Shown: positions 7,840 to 17,625, counted from the first letter of the stretch. The stretch is DNA of 64,000 nucleotides from Arthrobacter sp. SW1 (GCF_001766675.1 NZ_MJLT01000001.1:1-64000), one strand, 5' to 3'. Notes: generated by a model from the letters alone, not told the origin. Numbers and translations are program-made.

Positions 7840-9330
7840 TTACAGGGAGGCGCGCTGGTGGTGGGTTGCGGTTTCTTGGGCTGTGGATTCTTGTGCCACG
7901 GCCTGCCGCGCCTGGCGCCTGGTGTAGAACTTGTACGCCACGAAGACGACGGCGACCCAGCCGGCAGCGACGTAGAGTCCGGTGCGCATGTCCGGCAGGA
8001 TGGCGATGCAGACGATCACGGCCGCAACGAAGACCAGCGAAATGTAGTTGCTGTAGGGATAGAACGGAGCCTTGTACTTGATGGCCCCCGCGTCCCCCTG
8101 GCGGATGCGGATACGGCGGAATTTCAAGTGGCTGATCACGATCGAGGACCATGCGCAGATCAGGCCGAACACCGTGACGGACGAGAAGATCTCGAACACA
8201 TGCTCCGGCATGATCATGTTCAGCACAACGCTGCCGATCATGATTCCGAAGACGGTCTGGACGGACCGGGCCGGAACGAACTTGTTGTTGACCGTGCCGA
8301 GGTACTTGGGTGCGTTTCCCTGGAGGGAGAGGTTGTAGAGGGTGCGGCTGTTGGTGAAGACGGAGGCGTTGACGGCGGAGAGCACGGCCACGATCACCAC
8401 CAGGTTGAGGATGGACGCTGCTGCGGGGATGCCCATCTTGGAAAGGACATCAACGAACGGGCTGCCCTTGCCCGTCAGGGAACTCCACGGGTAGATCGTG
8501 ACGAGGACGGCAACGGCACCAACGTAGAAGATCATCAGGCGCCAGAACGTTGCATTGACTGCCTTGGGCATGCTCTTGTCGACGTCCTTGGCTTCACCGG
8601 CTGCAAGGCCCAGGTTTTCGATCCCGCCAAAGGAGAAGGCAACCATCACGATGGCAAGGATCGCTCCGCTGATTCCGGTGGGGAAGAAACCCCCGTGCTC
8701 CGTGAGGTTTGCGAAGCCCACGGGCTGGCCGCCGTTGCCCACTCCGAAGAAAATCATGGCGAGGCCGAAAACAATCAGGGCAACAATGGCCAGGACTTTG
8801 ACCATGGCGAACCAGTATTCCGACTCGCCATAGAACTTCACGCCGATGATGTTGACCGTGAACATCACGAGCACAGCGATCGCCGCGGGGACCCAGATCG
8901 GCAGTCCCGGGAACCAGTACTGGGCGTAGCGGCCCAGGGCATTCAGCTCGGCCGCGCTTGTGGCCAGCAGGAAGATCAGCGCGTTCCAGCCGTTCAGGAA
9001 GCCGGCGAAGCGGTGGATGTACCGGTTGGCGTAGGAAATGTAGGCCCCTGAAACGGGCTCCTCCACTGACATTTCGCCGAGGGCGCGCATGACGAAGTAG
9101 ATGGCGATCGAGCCCACCAGGTACGTGAGGATGATTGCCGGGCCGGCGGTCTGGATGGCCCAGGATGAGCCGTAGAAGAGCCCTGTGCCGATCGCTCCGC
9201 CCATGGCGATCATCTGGATGTGCCGGCTTTTCAGGTCCCGCCTGAGGTTTTCTTTCTCGGGGGTTTTGGCCCCGTTGGAGCCTTGTGCGGGGTGTTTTTG
9301 GGCAGCCTTGAGTGCAGGAATGTTGCTCAT
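7840..9330 (-). CDS. APC-superfamily amino acid permease
   Basis: A 496-residue carrier with about 12 membrane helices. The conserved first-helix motif [16 protein letters not shown] and the ALGEMSVEEPVSGAYISYA loop are those of the amino-acid transporter (AAT) family that includes CycA, AnsP and AroP. The start at 9330 is chosen because SNIPALKAAQ begins a normal cytoplasmic leader and GGAAGAAGA lies upstream. It lies between RidA and ilvE in the same orientation. It probably imports the amino acid processed by the neighbouring PLP enzymes; specificity cannot be read from sequence. Confidence 0.88.
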   Translation of the reverse strand: MSNIPALKAAQKHPAQGSNGAKTPEKENLRRDLKSRHIQMIAMGGAIGTGLFYGSSWAIQTAGPAIILTYLVGSIAIYFVMRALGEMSVEEPVSGAYISYANRYIHRFAGFLNGWNALIFLLATSAAELNALGRYAQYWFPGLPIWVPAAIAVLVMFTVNIIGVKFYGESEYWFAMVKVLAIVALIVFGLAMIFFGVGNGGQPVGFANLTEHGGFFPTGISGAILAIVMVAFSFGGIENLGLAAGEAKDVDKSMPKAVNATFWRLMIFYVGAVAVLVTIYPWSSLTGKGSPFVDVLSKMGIPAAASILNLVVIVAVLSAVNASVFTNSRTLYNLSLQGNAPKYLGTVNNKFVPARSVQTVFGIMIGSVVLNMIMPEHVFEIFSSVTVFGLICAWSSIVISHLKFRRIRIRQGDAGAIKYKAPFYPYSNYISLVFVAAVIVCIAILPDMRTGLYVAAGWVAVVFVAYKFYTRRQARQAVAQESTAQETATHHQRASL

Positions 9331-9581
9331 ACCGCAGTCTTCTTCCTTGTATGGGAGGGCCTTCGCCGTTGAAGGGCAGGGGAAACAACGGCCCGGTGGA
9401 TGGGCCATTCAGTGGGGAGATGCGTGACGGAAACCCAGCGTCGGTCAGAGTGCCGAAGAAGGCTGGGGGCCAGGGAGGGGCCGGCCGGAAAGGACCCGGT
9501 GTGGCGGTGTTCCCGCAGGGGCGGGGGCAATCCGGCCGGCCAGGGTGCTGCTGGGGAATGTGCAGTGTTCGGGTTACGGGA

Positions 9582-10046
9582 TCAGAGCGTTTCGAAAATC
9601 GCTTCGACTTCGACTGCGGCGCCCAACGGGAGTGCGGCCACGCCGACGGCGGAGCGGGAGTGGCGTCCGGCGTCGCCGAGCGCTTCGAGGAAGAATTCGG
9701 AGGCGCCGTTCGCAACGAGGTGCTGTTCGGTGAACTCCGGATCGCTGGCGACGAAGACCGTGATCTTCACCAGGCGTGCCACGCGGTCCAGGCTGCCCAG
9801 CGCGTCCCGCGCCTGGGCCAGGACGTTGGCGGCGCACCACCGGGCGGCTTCCTGTCCGGCGGGAACGTCGACGCCGGCTCCGAGCCGTCCGCTTGCCACC
9901 AGCGCACCGTCCCGCAGGGGAAGCTGGCCGGAGGTGAACAGGAGGTTCCCGCTGTGGACGTAGGGCAGGTAGGCCGCAACGGATCGCGCCGGTTCCGGCA
10001 GTTCGATGCCGTTGTCAGCCAGCCGGGCCTCAAGGGAAATAGTCAT
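9582..10046 (-). CDS. RidA-family enamine/imine deaminase (copy A)
   Basis: A 154-residue YjgF/YER057c/UK114-fold protein. The family blocks are YVHSGNLLFTSGQLP, NVLAQARDALGSLDRVARLVKITVFVA and the closing RHSRSAVGVAALPLGA, where the arginine matches the one that in RidA holds the carboxylate of 2-aminoacrylate. RidA proteins hydrolyse reactive enamines released by PLP lyases. It lies 13 bases downstream of a MalY/PatB-type gene, so it probably handles that enzyme's product. It is longer than E. coli RidA (128 residues) because of an N-terminal extension shared with copy B. Confidence 0.88.
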   Translation of the reverse strand: MTISLEARLADNGIELPEPARSVAAYLPYVHSGNLLFTSGQLPLRDGALVASGRLGAGVDVPAGQEAARWCAANVLAQARDALGSLDRVARLVKITVFVASDPEFTEQHLVANGASEFFLEALGDAGRHSRSAVGVAALPLGAAVEVEAIFETL

Positions 10047-10059
10047 GGATCGCCTTCTT

Positions 10060-11298
10060 TCAGGTGTTGTTGACCGCGGCGGTCAGCCGGCGGATCGCTT
10101 CATCGACGGTGCTCCGGGAACAGCCAAGGTTCACCCGCATGTAGCCGTGGCCTTCGATCCCGAACTTCTGGCCCTTGTCCAACCAGAGCCGCGCCTTGGT
10201 GAGCATGAACTTATCCAGCTCGGCTGCCTCCATGCCCAGGCCGCGGCAGTCCATCCAGGCCAGGTACAGGGAGTCGGCGGGAAGGACTTTGAGCTGCGGC
10301 AGTGCCTCGTTGACGCTCTGCGCAAAGTGGGAGTGGTTTCCGCGCAGGTAGCCGAGCATCTCTTCAAGCCAGGGTTCGCCGTGGGTGTAGGCGGCCTCGG
10401 CGGCGACCATGCCCAGAACATTCACCAAGGGGAACATGTTGCGTTCGTACTGCCGGGCAAGTTCCTCGCGGAGGCGCCGGTCGGGGACGAAGACATTCGC
10501 GCTTTGCAGGCCCGGAAGGTTGAAAGTCTTGCTCGGGGCGGTGCAGGTAACGCTGTTCCTGGCGAACTCCTCCCCCAGGGAAGCGAACGGAATGTGGCGC
10601 TTTGCGGGGTTGATGATGAGGTCCTGGTGGATCTCATCGGAAATCACCAGGACACCGTGGCGGGCACAGATCTCCCCCATGGTCCGGAGCTCCTCCTCGG
10701 ACCACACGTTGCCGGTGGGGTTGTGGGGGTGGCTCAGGATGAAGATTTTGGTGTCGGGGCGGATTGCGGCTTCGAAGGTTGCCGCGTTGAAGCGGTACCC
10801 ATCCTCGGTCCGCTCCAGCGGCGCCAAGGCAAGGTGGCGGCCGTTCATACGGACGTCGTCATGGAAGTGCGCGTAAACGGGTGGCTGGATCAGCACCGAG
10901 TCGCCTGGCGAGGAAAAGGCTTGCACCGCCGTCTTGAGCGTGGTGATGATGCCCGCGGTCTGCATGACCCATTCGGCCGGCACCTCCCATCCGAAGCGCT
11001 TGGCCTGCCAAGCTGTCACGGCATCGACATAGCTGGAGGTGGCACCGCCCGGGTACCCGAAGATGCCGTGGTCAACCGCCTCATGCAGCGCGTCGATCAC
11101 CGCTTGGGGTGCCTTGAAGTCAGTGTCCGCCACCCACATGGGCAGGGGGTCCGCTGCGGCCTCGTCCGGTGCGAGGAGACGGTCCTTGTACGACCACTTC
11201 ATGCAATTGGTGTTCCGGCGGTCCACCACTTCGTCGAAGAGGGAGGCGCCGGTTACGGAGTCCGGTCCGGCCGGGAGGATTGCTGAGACGCTTGTCAT
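10060..11298 (-). CDS. MalY/PatB-type PLP aminotransferase / C-S lyase
   Basis: A 412-residue fold-type I PLP protein. Diagnostic blocks are LPMWVADTDFKAPQAV near the N-terminus, typical of MalY/PatB, then HPHNPTGNVW, ISDEIHQDLI and the PLP lysine in APSKTFNLPGLQ. MalY/PatB enzymes split cystathionine and other cysteine conjugates, giving a thiol plus 2-aminoacrylate, and some members transaminate. The ATG at 11298 follows AAGGAAC. It is the first gene of a leftward operon with RidA, a permease and ilvE, and is divergent from an Lrp/AsnC gene. The actual substrate is not known. Confidence 0.88.
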   Translation of the reverse strand: MTSVSAILPAGPDSVTGASLFDEVVDRRNTNCMKWSYKDRLLAPDEAAADPLPMWVADTDFKAPQAVIDALHEAVDHGIFGYPGGATSSYVDAVTAWQAKRFGWEVPAEWVMQTAGIITTLKTAVQAFSSPGDSVLIQPPVYAHFHDDVRMNGRHLALAPLERTEDGYRFNAATFEAAIRPDTKIFILSHPHNPTGNVWSEEELRTMGEICARHGVLVISDEIHQDLIINPAKRHIPFASLGEEFARNSVTCTAPSKTFNLPGLQSANVFVPDRRLREELARQYERNMFPLVNVLGMVAAEAAYTHGEPWLEEMLGYLRGNHSHFAQSVNEALPQLKVLPADSLYLAWMDCRGLGMEAAELDKFMLTKARLWLDKGQKFGIEGHGYMRVNLGCSRSTVDEAIRRLTAAVNNT

Positions 11299-11412
11299 AC
11301 CGTTCCTTGCTTGTGCTGCTTTTGGGGTTGCTGTAAATGCTAGGAAAGAAGGCGCGCAAGGTGTTCCTGAATTCTTGCTCATCTGATGCGCCAGAGCGCT
11401 AGAATCTCCTGC

Positions 11413-11916
11413 ATGGACAGCATTGACCGGGAAATACTTGCGATCATGCAACCGGAGGGGCGAATTACTCTCACAGACTTGGCGAACCGGATCCGGCTGA
11501 GCCTCTCCCGCTGCCAGCGCCGTGTGCGCGACTTGGAGGCCAATGGCACCATCCAGGGCTACCGCACGCTGGTGGACCCGGTGGCTGCCGGGTTCGGTTT
11601 TGAGGTCTTCTGTTTCGCCACGTTGAAAAGCCCGGACACCGTCACCGAGTTCGACGCCGCCCTCGCCACCGTTCCCGAAGTCATCGAGGCACAGCGGCTG
11701 TTCGGCGAACCCGACTACCTGATCCGCGTCGTCGCGGCTGACCGCGAGGCCTACCAAAAGCTCTACGACGGCGTACTCGCCAAGCTGCCGGGCGTGCAGA
11801 GCCTGAACTCCACCATCGTGATGAAACAGGTAGTGGCACCGCGTCCGCTGCCCCTGCTGCGCAAGTCCAGTCAAAATACGGTGCGGAGTTCCGGCGCACG
11901 GACGGCGCCTTCCTGA
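11413..11916 (+). CDS. Lrp/AsnC-family transcriptional regulator
   Basis: A 167-residue regulator: N-terminal HTH (MDSIDREILAIMQPEGRIT, LANRIRLSLSRCQRRVRDLE) and C-terminal RAM ligand-binding domain (EVIEAQRLFGEPDYLIRV, KLPGVQSLNSTIVMKQVV). The start at 11413 gives the canonical MDxxDrxIL opening. It is divergent from the MalY-type operon across 114 bases and is its likely amino-acid-responsive regulator. Confidence 0.9.
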   Translation: MDSIDREILAIMQPEGRITLTDLANRIRLSLSRCQRRVRDLEANGTIQGYRTLVDPVAAGFGFEVFCFATLKSPDTVTEFDAALATVPEVIEAQRLFGEPDYLIRVVAADREAYQKLYDGVLAKLPGVQSLNSTIVMKQVVAPRPLPLLRKSSQNTVRSSGARTAPS

Positions 11917-12007
11917 CTTCTCCAGGGAGGCCGTTGGCGACGCGCCCTGATCTGCCGGGTACCACCGTCGCGGACCGGCCATGGGAGGTCGGTGTCCGCT
12001 CGCGGCA

Positions 12008-12922
12008 TTATTTCGATAGGTAGGGGACGCTGGCCCGCCGGAGCGCCTGGACCGTGACTTCGATCGCCGGGCGGTCCCGCGAGGCCTTGCGCGCTGCAAG
12101 GATGACTTCGCGGCTTTGAATTCCGCGTGCCGCAGGAAATTTCCGGACATGCGAGGCGGCATTCTCAAGAGCGAGGCCCGGCAAAACCGCAACAGCAATT
12201 CCTGCTTCCACGAAGCGCAACTGGGCGGCGAGATCTTCGGAGGAGCAAACAATCCTGGGTTCGAAGCCCGACTTGCGGCATTCGTTGATGACCCAGGTGC
12301 GCGGGGCGGATTCTTCGGCTTCAACCGCCCAGCCGGCATCGGATAACTGGGCGATGAGGTTGTTTCCTGGTGTCAGGTTCGCGGCCTTGGCCTGGTCCAT
12401 GGCCAGCCACAGGGGATCTTCAAACAGAGTTTCGAAGTGAATGCCGGGAACGGAAGGAACGGGCAGCCCGGGATAGGACTCGACTATTGCCAGGTCGTAT
12501 TCCGCGGATTGAAGTGCCGGGAGGGTTTCCTCTGGTTCGCCTTGGTGGAACTCGACTGTGACTTTCGGGTGCAGGTCCTGCAGTTCCCGGATCATCTTCG
12601 GGAGGAAGGTCATGGCGGCCGACTGGAATGCCGCAATGCGGACTGTTCCCGTTGGTTCCTGGAGGGACGTTGAAAGATCCGCCTCCGCCCGTTCGAGCAT
12701 GTCAAGGATCTTTTCGGCGTGCGTGACGAGGATGAGACCCTGCGGCGTGAGCTGGAGGCGGCGCCCCACGGGCTCCACCAGGCGGACGCCCACCTCCTTC
12801 TCAAGAAGGCGCACCTGCTGGGATACCGATGACGTGCTGTAAGCAAGAGCCGCGGCTACGGCCGACAGGGTCTTGCGGTGATGAAGTTCCCGCAAGACCC
12901 TTAGCCGGCCGATGTTCAGCAC
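12008..12922 (-). CDS. LysR-family transcriptional regulator (cassette B)
   Basis: A 304-residue LysR protein, with the HTH at SAVAAALAYSTSSVSQQVRLLE and an effector domain that opens TGTVRIAAFQSAAMTFLP. It resembles the LysR at 17626-18546, so the two are probably paralogues. It lies 46 bases downstream of a RidA gene in the same direction and may be cotranscribed with it. Probable regulator of the ammonia-lyase/deacylase/RidA genes; the ligand is unknown. Confidence 0.88.
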   Translation of the reverse strand: MLNIGRLRVLRELHHRKTLSAVAAALAYSTSSVSQQVRLLEKEVGVRLVEPVGRRLQLTPQGLILVTHAEKILDMLERAEADLSTSLQEPTGTVRIAAFQSAAMTFLPKMIRELQDLHPKVTVEFHQGEPEETLPALQSAEYDLAIVESYPGLPVPSVPGIHFETLFEDPLWLAMDQAKAANLTPGNNLIAQLSDAGWAVEAEESAPRTWVINECRKSGFEPRIVCSSEDLAAQLRFVEAGIAVAVLPGLALENAASHVRKFPAARGIQSREVILAARKASRDRPAIEVTVQALRRASVPYLSK

Positions 12923-12968
12923 ATCCAGTCCCTACTGTGTTCGGCGTATCTACGCAATGCAGCTTGTA

Positions 12969-13457
12969 TCAGGAAAACTCTAGGACAAGTTCGACTTCCA
13001 CCGGCGCATCCAAGGGCAGCTCGGCGACGCCGACGGCGGAGCGGGCGTGCTGCCCCCTCTCGCCGAAGACTTGAAGCAGCAGCTCGCTTGCCCCGTTGAC
13101 GACGGCGGGTTGACCGCTGAAGCCGGGAGCGGACGCCACGAATCCGACCACTTTGAGGATCCTCGCGCTATCGAGGTCGCCTTGGGTGCCCGCAGCTGCG
13201 AGGGCGTTGAGGACGCACGTCGCTGCCAAACCGGCTGCCTGGTCCGCGGTGATGCCATCTCCGACTTTTCCCGTAGCCGCGAGAACGCCGTTTTCAGCGG
13301 GGAGCTGCCCCGAGGTATACACGATGCTCCCGGCCCGCACAGCGGGCACGTAGCTCGCAACCGGAGCCGCGCCTGCTGGCAGCTCGAAGCCAAGTTCTGC
13401 CAGGCGTTCACGGGTGGAGGCGTGTTCGGTGGAGGCCTGTTGGGTGGTGGTAGTCAT
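12969..13457 (-). CDS. RidA-family enamine/imine deaminase (copy B)
   Basis: A 162-residue paralogue of the RidA at 9582-10046, with the same layout: N-terminal extension, VRAGSIVYTSGQLP, VLNALAAAGTQGDLDSA and the end GQHARSAVGVAELPLDA retaining the active arginine. It lies 9 bases after an M20 deacylase gene. In this cassette the upstream PLP enzyme resembles diaminopropionate ammonia-lyase, whose reaction passes through 2-aminoacrylate, so clearing that intermediate is the natural role. Confidence 0.88.
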   Translation of the reverse strand: MTTTTQQASTEHASTRERLAELGFELPAGAAPVASYVPAVRAGSIVYTSGQLPAENGVLAATGKVGDGITADQAAGLAATCVLNALAAAGTQGDLDSARILKVVGFVASAPGFSGQPAVVNGASELLLQVFGERGQHARSAVGVAELPLDAPVEVELVLEFS

Positions 13458-13466
13458 TTTCTTCTC

Positions 13467-14642
13467 TCAGTTGCAGAAATCGATGGTGGCGCGGGTCAGG
13501 GCAGTGGTGACGCGTACAAGGGATTGCAGATCGATCCACTCAGTGGCCGCATGGGCACCGCCGCCATCGATTCCGAACAGCAAGCCAGGTATTCCGGCGG
13601 CCTGCATCAATGCAGCGTCCGTCCAGAACGGCTCCCCACGAAGCACCAGGTCCTTGCCGATGGTCTCCTTGGCCGCAGCGAGCAGCGTCTGCACGATGGC
13701 CTCATCGGCGCCGACTTCGAAGGGCTGCCTTTCCAGGCCGCGTTTGATGGTGTAGCGGAAGTCAGGGTCGCTTGCAGCAATACAGTCCAGGATGGAGCGC
13801 AGCTCAGCCTCCACCGTGTCGGCGTTCTCGCCCGGGATGGTCCGGCGCTCTATGGAGATTTCACAGAGCGCGGGGTAGCTGGAGATTTCCTCGCCTCCAC
13901 GGATCATCGATGCGTGAATGTTCCCGGTGCCCAAGGACTCGTGGCGTGGTCCGCTGGCGAGCCTCTTGCCGAGGTCATCCAGGCCGGCGAGGAAGCGGCC
14001 GGCTTTGGCAATGGCATCGACGCCGAGGTCGGGGCGTGAACCGTGCGCTGCGGTGCCATGGATGGCGACTTCAAACCACGCGAATCCGCGATGGGCAGTC
14101 ACGACGTCTTCGTGAGTGGGTTCGGAAACGATGGCAGCATCCGCGCTGAAGTGCCGGAGAACTTCTTCGGTGCCGGCGCTTGCGTATTCCTCGTCGGCCA
14201 CGAGGGCGACGATGATGTCCCCGCGGTGGGGTCGCGTTGCCGCCGAGGCGGCGGCGACAAGGATCGCGGCGATGCCTGCTTTCATGTCGAACGTGCCGCG
14301 CCCAAACATCTTCCCGTCTTCGACCCGCGGTTCGAGCGGGTCACCGTCGTATCCGGACAAGGTGACAGTGTCGAGATGCCCATTGAACATCAGGCTGCGA
14401 CCACTTCCGCTTCCCTTCGCGACCCCGACGATGGATGGGCGCCCAGGGACATCTTCCAGCCGGCTGACCACGAAACCGTGGTCCTCAAGCCACGAGGCAG
14501 TAAAGTCTGCGATCGCCGACTCTCCCGGTGCCCCGGCCACGAGGCCCGGATTCACTGAGTTGATGCGAACGAGCTCCTTAAGGAGTTCCGCCGGATCAGC
14601 GAGCAATGGAAGTGCCGTGGAAGGTTGTGTTTGCTGTGTCAT
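13467..14642 (-). CDS. M20-family metallodeacylase (ArgE/DapE type)
   Basis: A 391-residue zinc amidohydrolase. Metal ligands and catalytic residues are visible: FNGHLDTV, GRGTFDMKAGIAA, ADEEYASAG, SEPTHEDV and the C-terminal GGAHAATEWI. The dimerisation domain lies between, at AHGSRPDLGVDA. The family removes acyl groups from N-acyl amino acids or opens related amides. The start at 14642 gives a normal M20 opening. It lies between the ammonia-lyase-like gene and RidA copy B in one transcript, so it may release the diamino acid from an N-acyl precursor; that is inference. Confidence 0.85.
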   Translation of the reverse strand: MTQQTQPSTALPLLADPAELLKELVRINSVNPGLVAGAPGESAIADFTASWLEDHGFVVSRLEDVPGRPSIVGVAKGSGSGRSLMFNGHLDTVTLSGYDGDPLEPRVEDGKMFGRGTFDMKAGIAAILVAAASAATRPHRGDIIVALVADEEYASAGTEEVLRHFSADAAIVSEPTHEDVVTAHRGFAWFEVAIHGTAAHGSRPDLGVDAIAKAGRFLAGLDDLGKRLASGPRHESLGTGNIHASMIRGGEEISSYPALCEISIERRTIPGENADTVEAELRSILDCIAASDPDFRYTIKRGLERQPFEVGADEAIVQTLLAAAKETIGKDLVLRGEPFWTDAALMQAAGIPGLLFGIDGGGAHAATEWIDLQSLVRVTTALTRATIDFCN

Positions 14643-14655
14643 GTCGGAAATCCGT

Positions 14656-15792
14656 TCATCGGAGGGGGTTGGCGGCGAGGCCTTCGGTGCTGACCAGGAC
14701 GACAACGGAGTCCGGTCCGATTCCAAGCTGGCGGCGGCGCCCCTCGTCGGCCAGGGCATTCCGCACCCCTGCCAGCGTCGCCGCTCCGCAAGGACCGGCG
14801 TCCTGGCCCAGGGCGGAAAGGTCCAGGACCGCCTGCCGGCATTCTTCTTCCGTGACGCTGACCGCCGCATCCAGGCCGGACCTCAGCGAAGGCCAGCCGA
14901 GCTCGGAGGGCGTTCCGCAGTTCAGTCCGGACATGATGCTGGGAAAGCTCGTGTCCACAGTCACCGGCTCGCCGGCAAGCAGGGACTGCACGATGCATGC
15001 CGCGGTCTGCGGTTCCACGCTGAGCAGGGACGGGCTCCCCAGGGCGGCCGGGCTCCGGTAGTGGTCCACCAGCGCGAGGGCAAGGGAACCCACTCCGACG
15101 GGGCATGCCACGAGGGACGGGCGCTCCGAGCCAAGGGCGGCCAAGGCGTCATCCACTTCGGCAAACAAGGTGGTGTAACCGTCCACAATCCAGCGCGGGA
15201 TGTCGGTGTACCCAGGCCATGAGGTGTCCTGCACAAGCAGGTCCGTTTCGCTGTCAGCAACGGACACCGAGGCCGCTTCGACAACCTCGTCATAGGTGGC
15301 GTCGAGCGGGACAAGCTCGGCGCCTTCACCCTTGATCCCGTCGATTGCCGCGGCGCTCAGGCCGTTGGGGATATAAATCCTTGAACGAATGCCAAGGAGC
15401 CGCGCCATGCGGGACACAGCGCGGCCGTGGTTTCCGTCGGTCGCAGTCACCAGGACGGGCCGCGCACTGGCTTCCAAGGTCGCCAGGAAGTCCTGGAGCT
15501 GGTCCACAGTCACGGAAGCGATGTCGAGTCCGAAGCGTTCGCACAGGACTCGGCACGTAGCCCAGGACGCACCGAGAATCTTGAACGCAGGCAGGCCGAG
15601 ACGGTCGGATTCGTTCTTCAGGAAGACCTTTCCTACACCAAGCTCAGCTGCGATTGAGGGCAAGGAGGTCAGAGGCGTCGGCGCATACCCCTCCAGCGTT
15701 TGGTGGAAGGACAGGGCGGACGCCGGAGCAGGCGTTTGCCACTGCCGGGCTGCGGGGTTTGCGTACCAAAAGGCGGTGTTTGTGGAAGGCAT
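14656..15792 (-). CDS. Diaminopropionate ammonia-lyase-like PLP enzyme
   Basis: A 378-residue fold-type II PLP enzyme. The cofactor lysine sits in LPAFKILGASWA, the phosphate/carboxylate loop is TATDGNHGRAVSRMA, and VACPVGVGSLALALVDHY and CGTPSELGWPSLRSGLDA match the diaminopropionate ammonia-lyase (YgeX/DpaL) subgroup rather than threonine dehydratase. That enzyme turns 2,3-diaminopropionate into pyruvate and two ammonia molecules via 2-aminoacrylate. It is the first gene of a leftward run (deacylase, RidA, LysR) and is divergent from a permease gene. Confidence 0.78.
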   Translation of the reverse strand: MPSTNTAFWYANPAARQWQTPAPASALSFHQTLEGYAPTPLTSLPSIAAELGVGKVFLKNESDRLGLPAFKILGASWATCRVLCERFGLDIASVTVDQLQDFLATLEASARPVLVTATDGNHGRAVSRMARLLGIRSRIYIPNGLSAAAIDGIKGEGAELVPLDATYDEVVEAASVSVADSETDLLVQDTSWPGYTDIPRWIVDGYTTLFAEVDDALAALGSERPSLVACPVGVGSLALALVDHYRSPAALGSPSLLSVEPQTAACIVQSLLAGEPVTVDTSFPSIMSGLNCGTPSELGWPSLRSGLDAAVSVTEEECRQAVLDLSALGQDAGPCGAATLAGVRNALADEGRRRQLGIGPDSVVVLVSTEGLAANPLR

Positions 15793-16042
15793 GAATCCAT
15801 GATCCGGCAGAGGAAGATAAAGAAAAAGCGAATCTTTTTGGAAATGACCATCCATTTTTACTTCAACCTCAACGGGCTCCGGCACCGCTATTTCCAGTTC
15901 TCCTTCACAACATGGGCCACGAATCTGCGCTTTTTCTTTCCGGATCAGCCCGGCAGGATGGGTCGCACAGTGACCGGCACCACAAATCAGCGCCGCCCGC
16001 GGCTGCACCGGTTGCCATCCCCTCCCGAAAGCAGGTTCCCCC
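15793..16042. promoter_or_regulatory. Divergent promoter region of cassette B
   Basis: A 250-base gap between the leftward ammonia-lyase-like gene and the rightward permease gene. It contains an AT-rich patch unusual for this genome (around 15800-15860), which is where promoters for both directions and a LysR site would be expected. No specific operator was identified. Confidence 0.4.
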
Positions 16043-17539
16043 ATGCCCTCACCACTCAATTCAGGGGCCACCATGGCCCCGGTCTCCCAACCCCGTCCCG
16101 ACGTCGGGACGGCGGTCTTCCGCGACGAGGAACAGGGTTATCACAAGGGGCTCAGCGCCCGGCAGATCCAAATGATCGGCATCGGCGGGGCAATCGGCAC
16201 AGGTTTGTTCATGGGTGCGGGCGGCCGCCTCGCCGCGGCGGGCCCCGGCCTCCTCATCGTCTATGCCGTATGTGGCTTCTTCGCATTCCTGATCCTCCGG
16301 GCACTCGGGGAACTCGTCCTGCACCGGCCGTCGTCCGGATCCTTCGTTTCATACGCCCGCGAGTTCTTCGGCGAAAAAGCTGCCTTCGCTGTCGGCTGGC
16401 TCTACTGGCTGAACTGGTCCATGATCGCCATCGTCGACATCACCGCCGTAGCCCTCTACATCAGCTTCTTCAAGAAATACGTCCCGGCAATCGCCGATAT
16501 CCCCCAATGGGTCTTTGCCTTGGGCGCCTTGGTCCTGGTGCTCGGCCTGAATTTGCTGTCGGTCAAAGTTTTCGGCGAACTTGAGTTCTGGTTCTCCCTC
16601 ATCAAGGTCCTGGCCCTCGTTACCTTCCTCGTCATCGGCATCTGTTTCGTGGCCTTCGGAACCCCGGTTGCCGGCCAGCCTGCCGGTTTCACCATGATCC
16701 CGGAAAACGGAGGAATGTTCCCGAACGGAGTGCTGCCCGCATTGATCGTCATTCAAGGTGTCATCTTTGCCTACGGCGCCATCGAGCTCGTTGGCACGGC
16801 AGCAGGCGAAACCGAGAATCCGCACAAGGTCATGCCCAAGGCAATCAACGCCGTCGTCTTCCGGATCGGCATCTTCTACGTGGGGTCCGTCCTTCTTCTG
16901 TCCTGCCTGCTCCCCTACACCGCCTATAAGGCCGGAGAAAGCCCGTTTGTCACCTTCTTCGGCGCCATAGGGATCGCCGGCGGAGACACTGTCATGAATC
17001 TGATTGTGCTCACCGCGGCCCTGTCTTCGCTCAATGCCGGCCTGTATTCGACGGGGCGGATCATGCGCTCCCTGTCAGCGGCCGGGTCCGCCCCCAAATT
17101 CGCAGGCCGCATGAGCAAGAATGGTGTGCCGTACGGCGGAATCATGATGACCGGAACCGTAGCGCTCCTTGGCGTTGGCCTCAACGCCATCGTGCCGGAA
17201 GCGGCCTTCGAGATCGTCCTGAACGTTTCATCGCTGTGCCTGATCGTGGCGTGGGCAACCATCGTCCTTTGCCAGCTTCGTCTCTGGTCCTGGGCCCGCA
17301 AAGGCAAGGTCAGCCGTCCGTCCTTCCGCATGTTCGGGGCGCCGTGGACCGGGATCATCACCTTGGTGTTCCTCCTGGCGGTCCTCGTGCTGATGGGTAT
17401 GGATTACCCGGTTGGCACCTACACCATCGGCTCCATCGCACTGATCGTCCCACTGCTCATCGCTGGTTGGTTCCTGGCTCGCAACAACATCCGCGCGGCG
17501 GCAGTTTCAAGGCAGCCTGAGGACGCGCAGCGCTCCTGA
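16043..17539 (+). CDS. APC-superfamily amino acid permease (cassette B)
   Basis: A 498-residue, 12-helix carrier of the same AAT family as the permease at 7840-9330. It carries the opening motif [21 protein letters not shown], the loop [19 protein letters not shown], and [17 protein letters not shown]; the last two are typical of asparagine/aromatic-type permeases (AnsP/AroP group). The ATG at 16043 is preceded by AGCAGG. Its position, divergent from the diaminopropionate ammonia-lyase-like gene, suggests it imports that pathway's substrate. Confidence 0.88.
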   Translation: MPSPLNSGATMAPVSQPRPDVGTAVFRDEEQGYHKGLSARQIQMIGIGGAIGTGLFMGAGGRLAAAGPGLLIVYAVCGFFAFLILRALGELVLHRPSSGSFVSYAREFFGEKAAFAVGWLYWLNWSMIAIVDITAVALYISFFKKYVPAIADIPQWVFALGALVLVLGLNLLSVKVFGELEFWFSLIKVLALVTFLVIGICFVAFGTPVAGQPAGFTMIPENGGMFPNGVLPALIVIQGVIFAYGAIELVGTAAGETENPHKVMPKAINAVVFRIGIFYVGSVLLLSCLLPYTAYKAGESPFVTFFGAIGIAGGDTVMNLIVLTAALSSLNAGLYSTGRIMRSLSAAGSAPKFAGRMSKNGVPYGGIMMTGTVALLGVGLNAIVPEAAFEIVLNVSSLCLIVAWATIVLCQLRLWSWARKGKVSRPSFRMFGAPWTGIITLVFLLAVLVLMGMDYPVGTYTIGSIALIVPLLIAGWFLARNNIRAAAVSRQPEDAQRS

Positions 17540-17565
17540 GGCGGGTCCTGGACCCCTGACACCTG

Positions 17566-17617
17566 CGGCGGTGACCGCCGGCCCTTCGCATCATGCGAGA
17601 GTCGGCGGTCACCGCCG
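17566..17617. terminator. Convergent terminator with perfect 15-bp arms
   Basis: CGGCGGTGACCGCCG at 17566-17580 is the exact reverse complement of 17603-17617, and the 22-base loop holds a small second hairpin (TCGCA/TGCGA). Each arm is itself nearly palindromic. It lies between the convergent permease and LysR genes. Confidence 0.7.
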
Positions 17618-17625
17618 TCGGCGTT

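Noticed and set aside
4762..12969. ATACAAGCTG upstream of two LysR genes (4763 region and complement near 12960)
   Set aside because: A 10-base match in opposite contexts, one within the end of a ridA gene; too short to call a shared operator.
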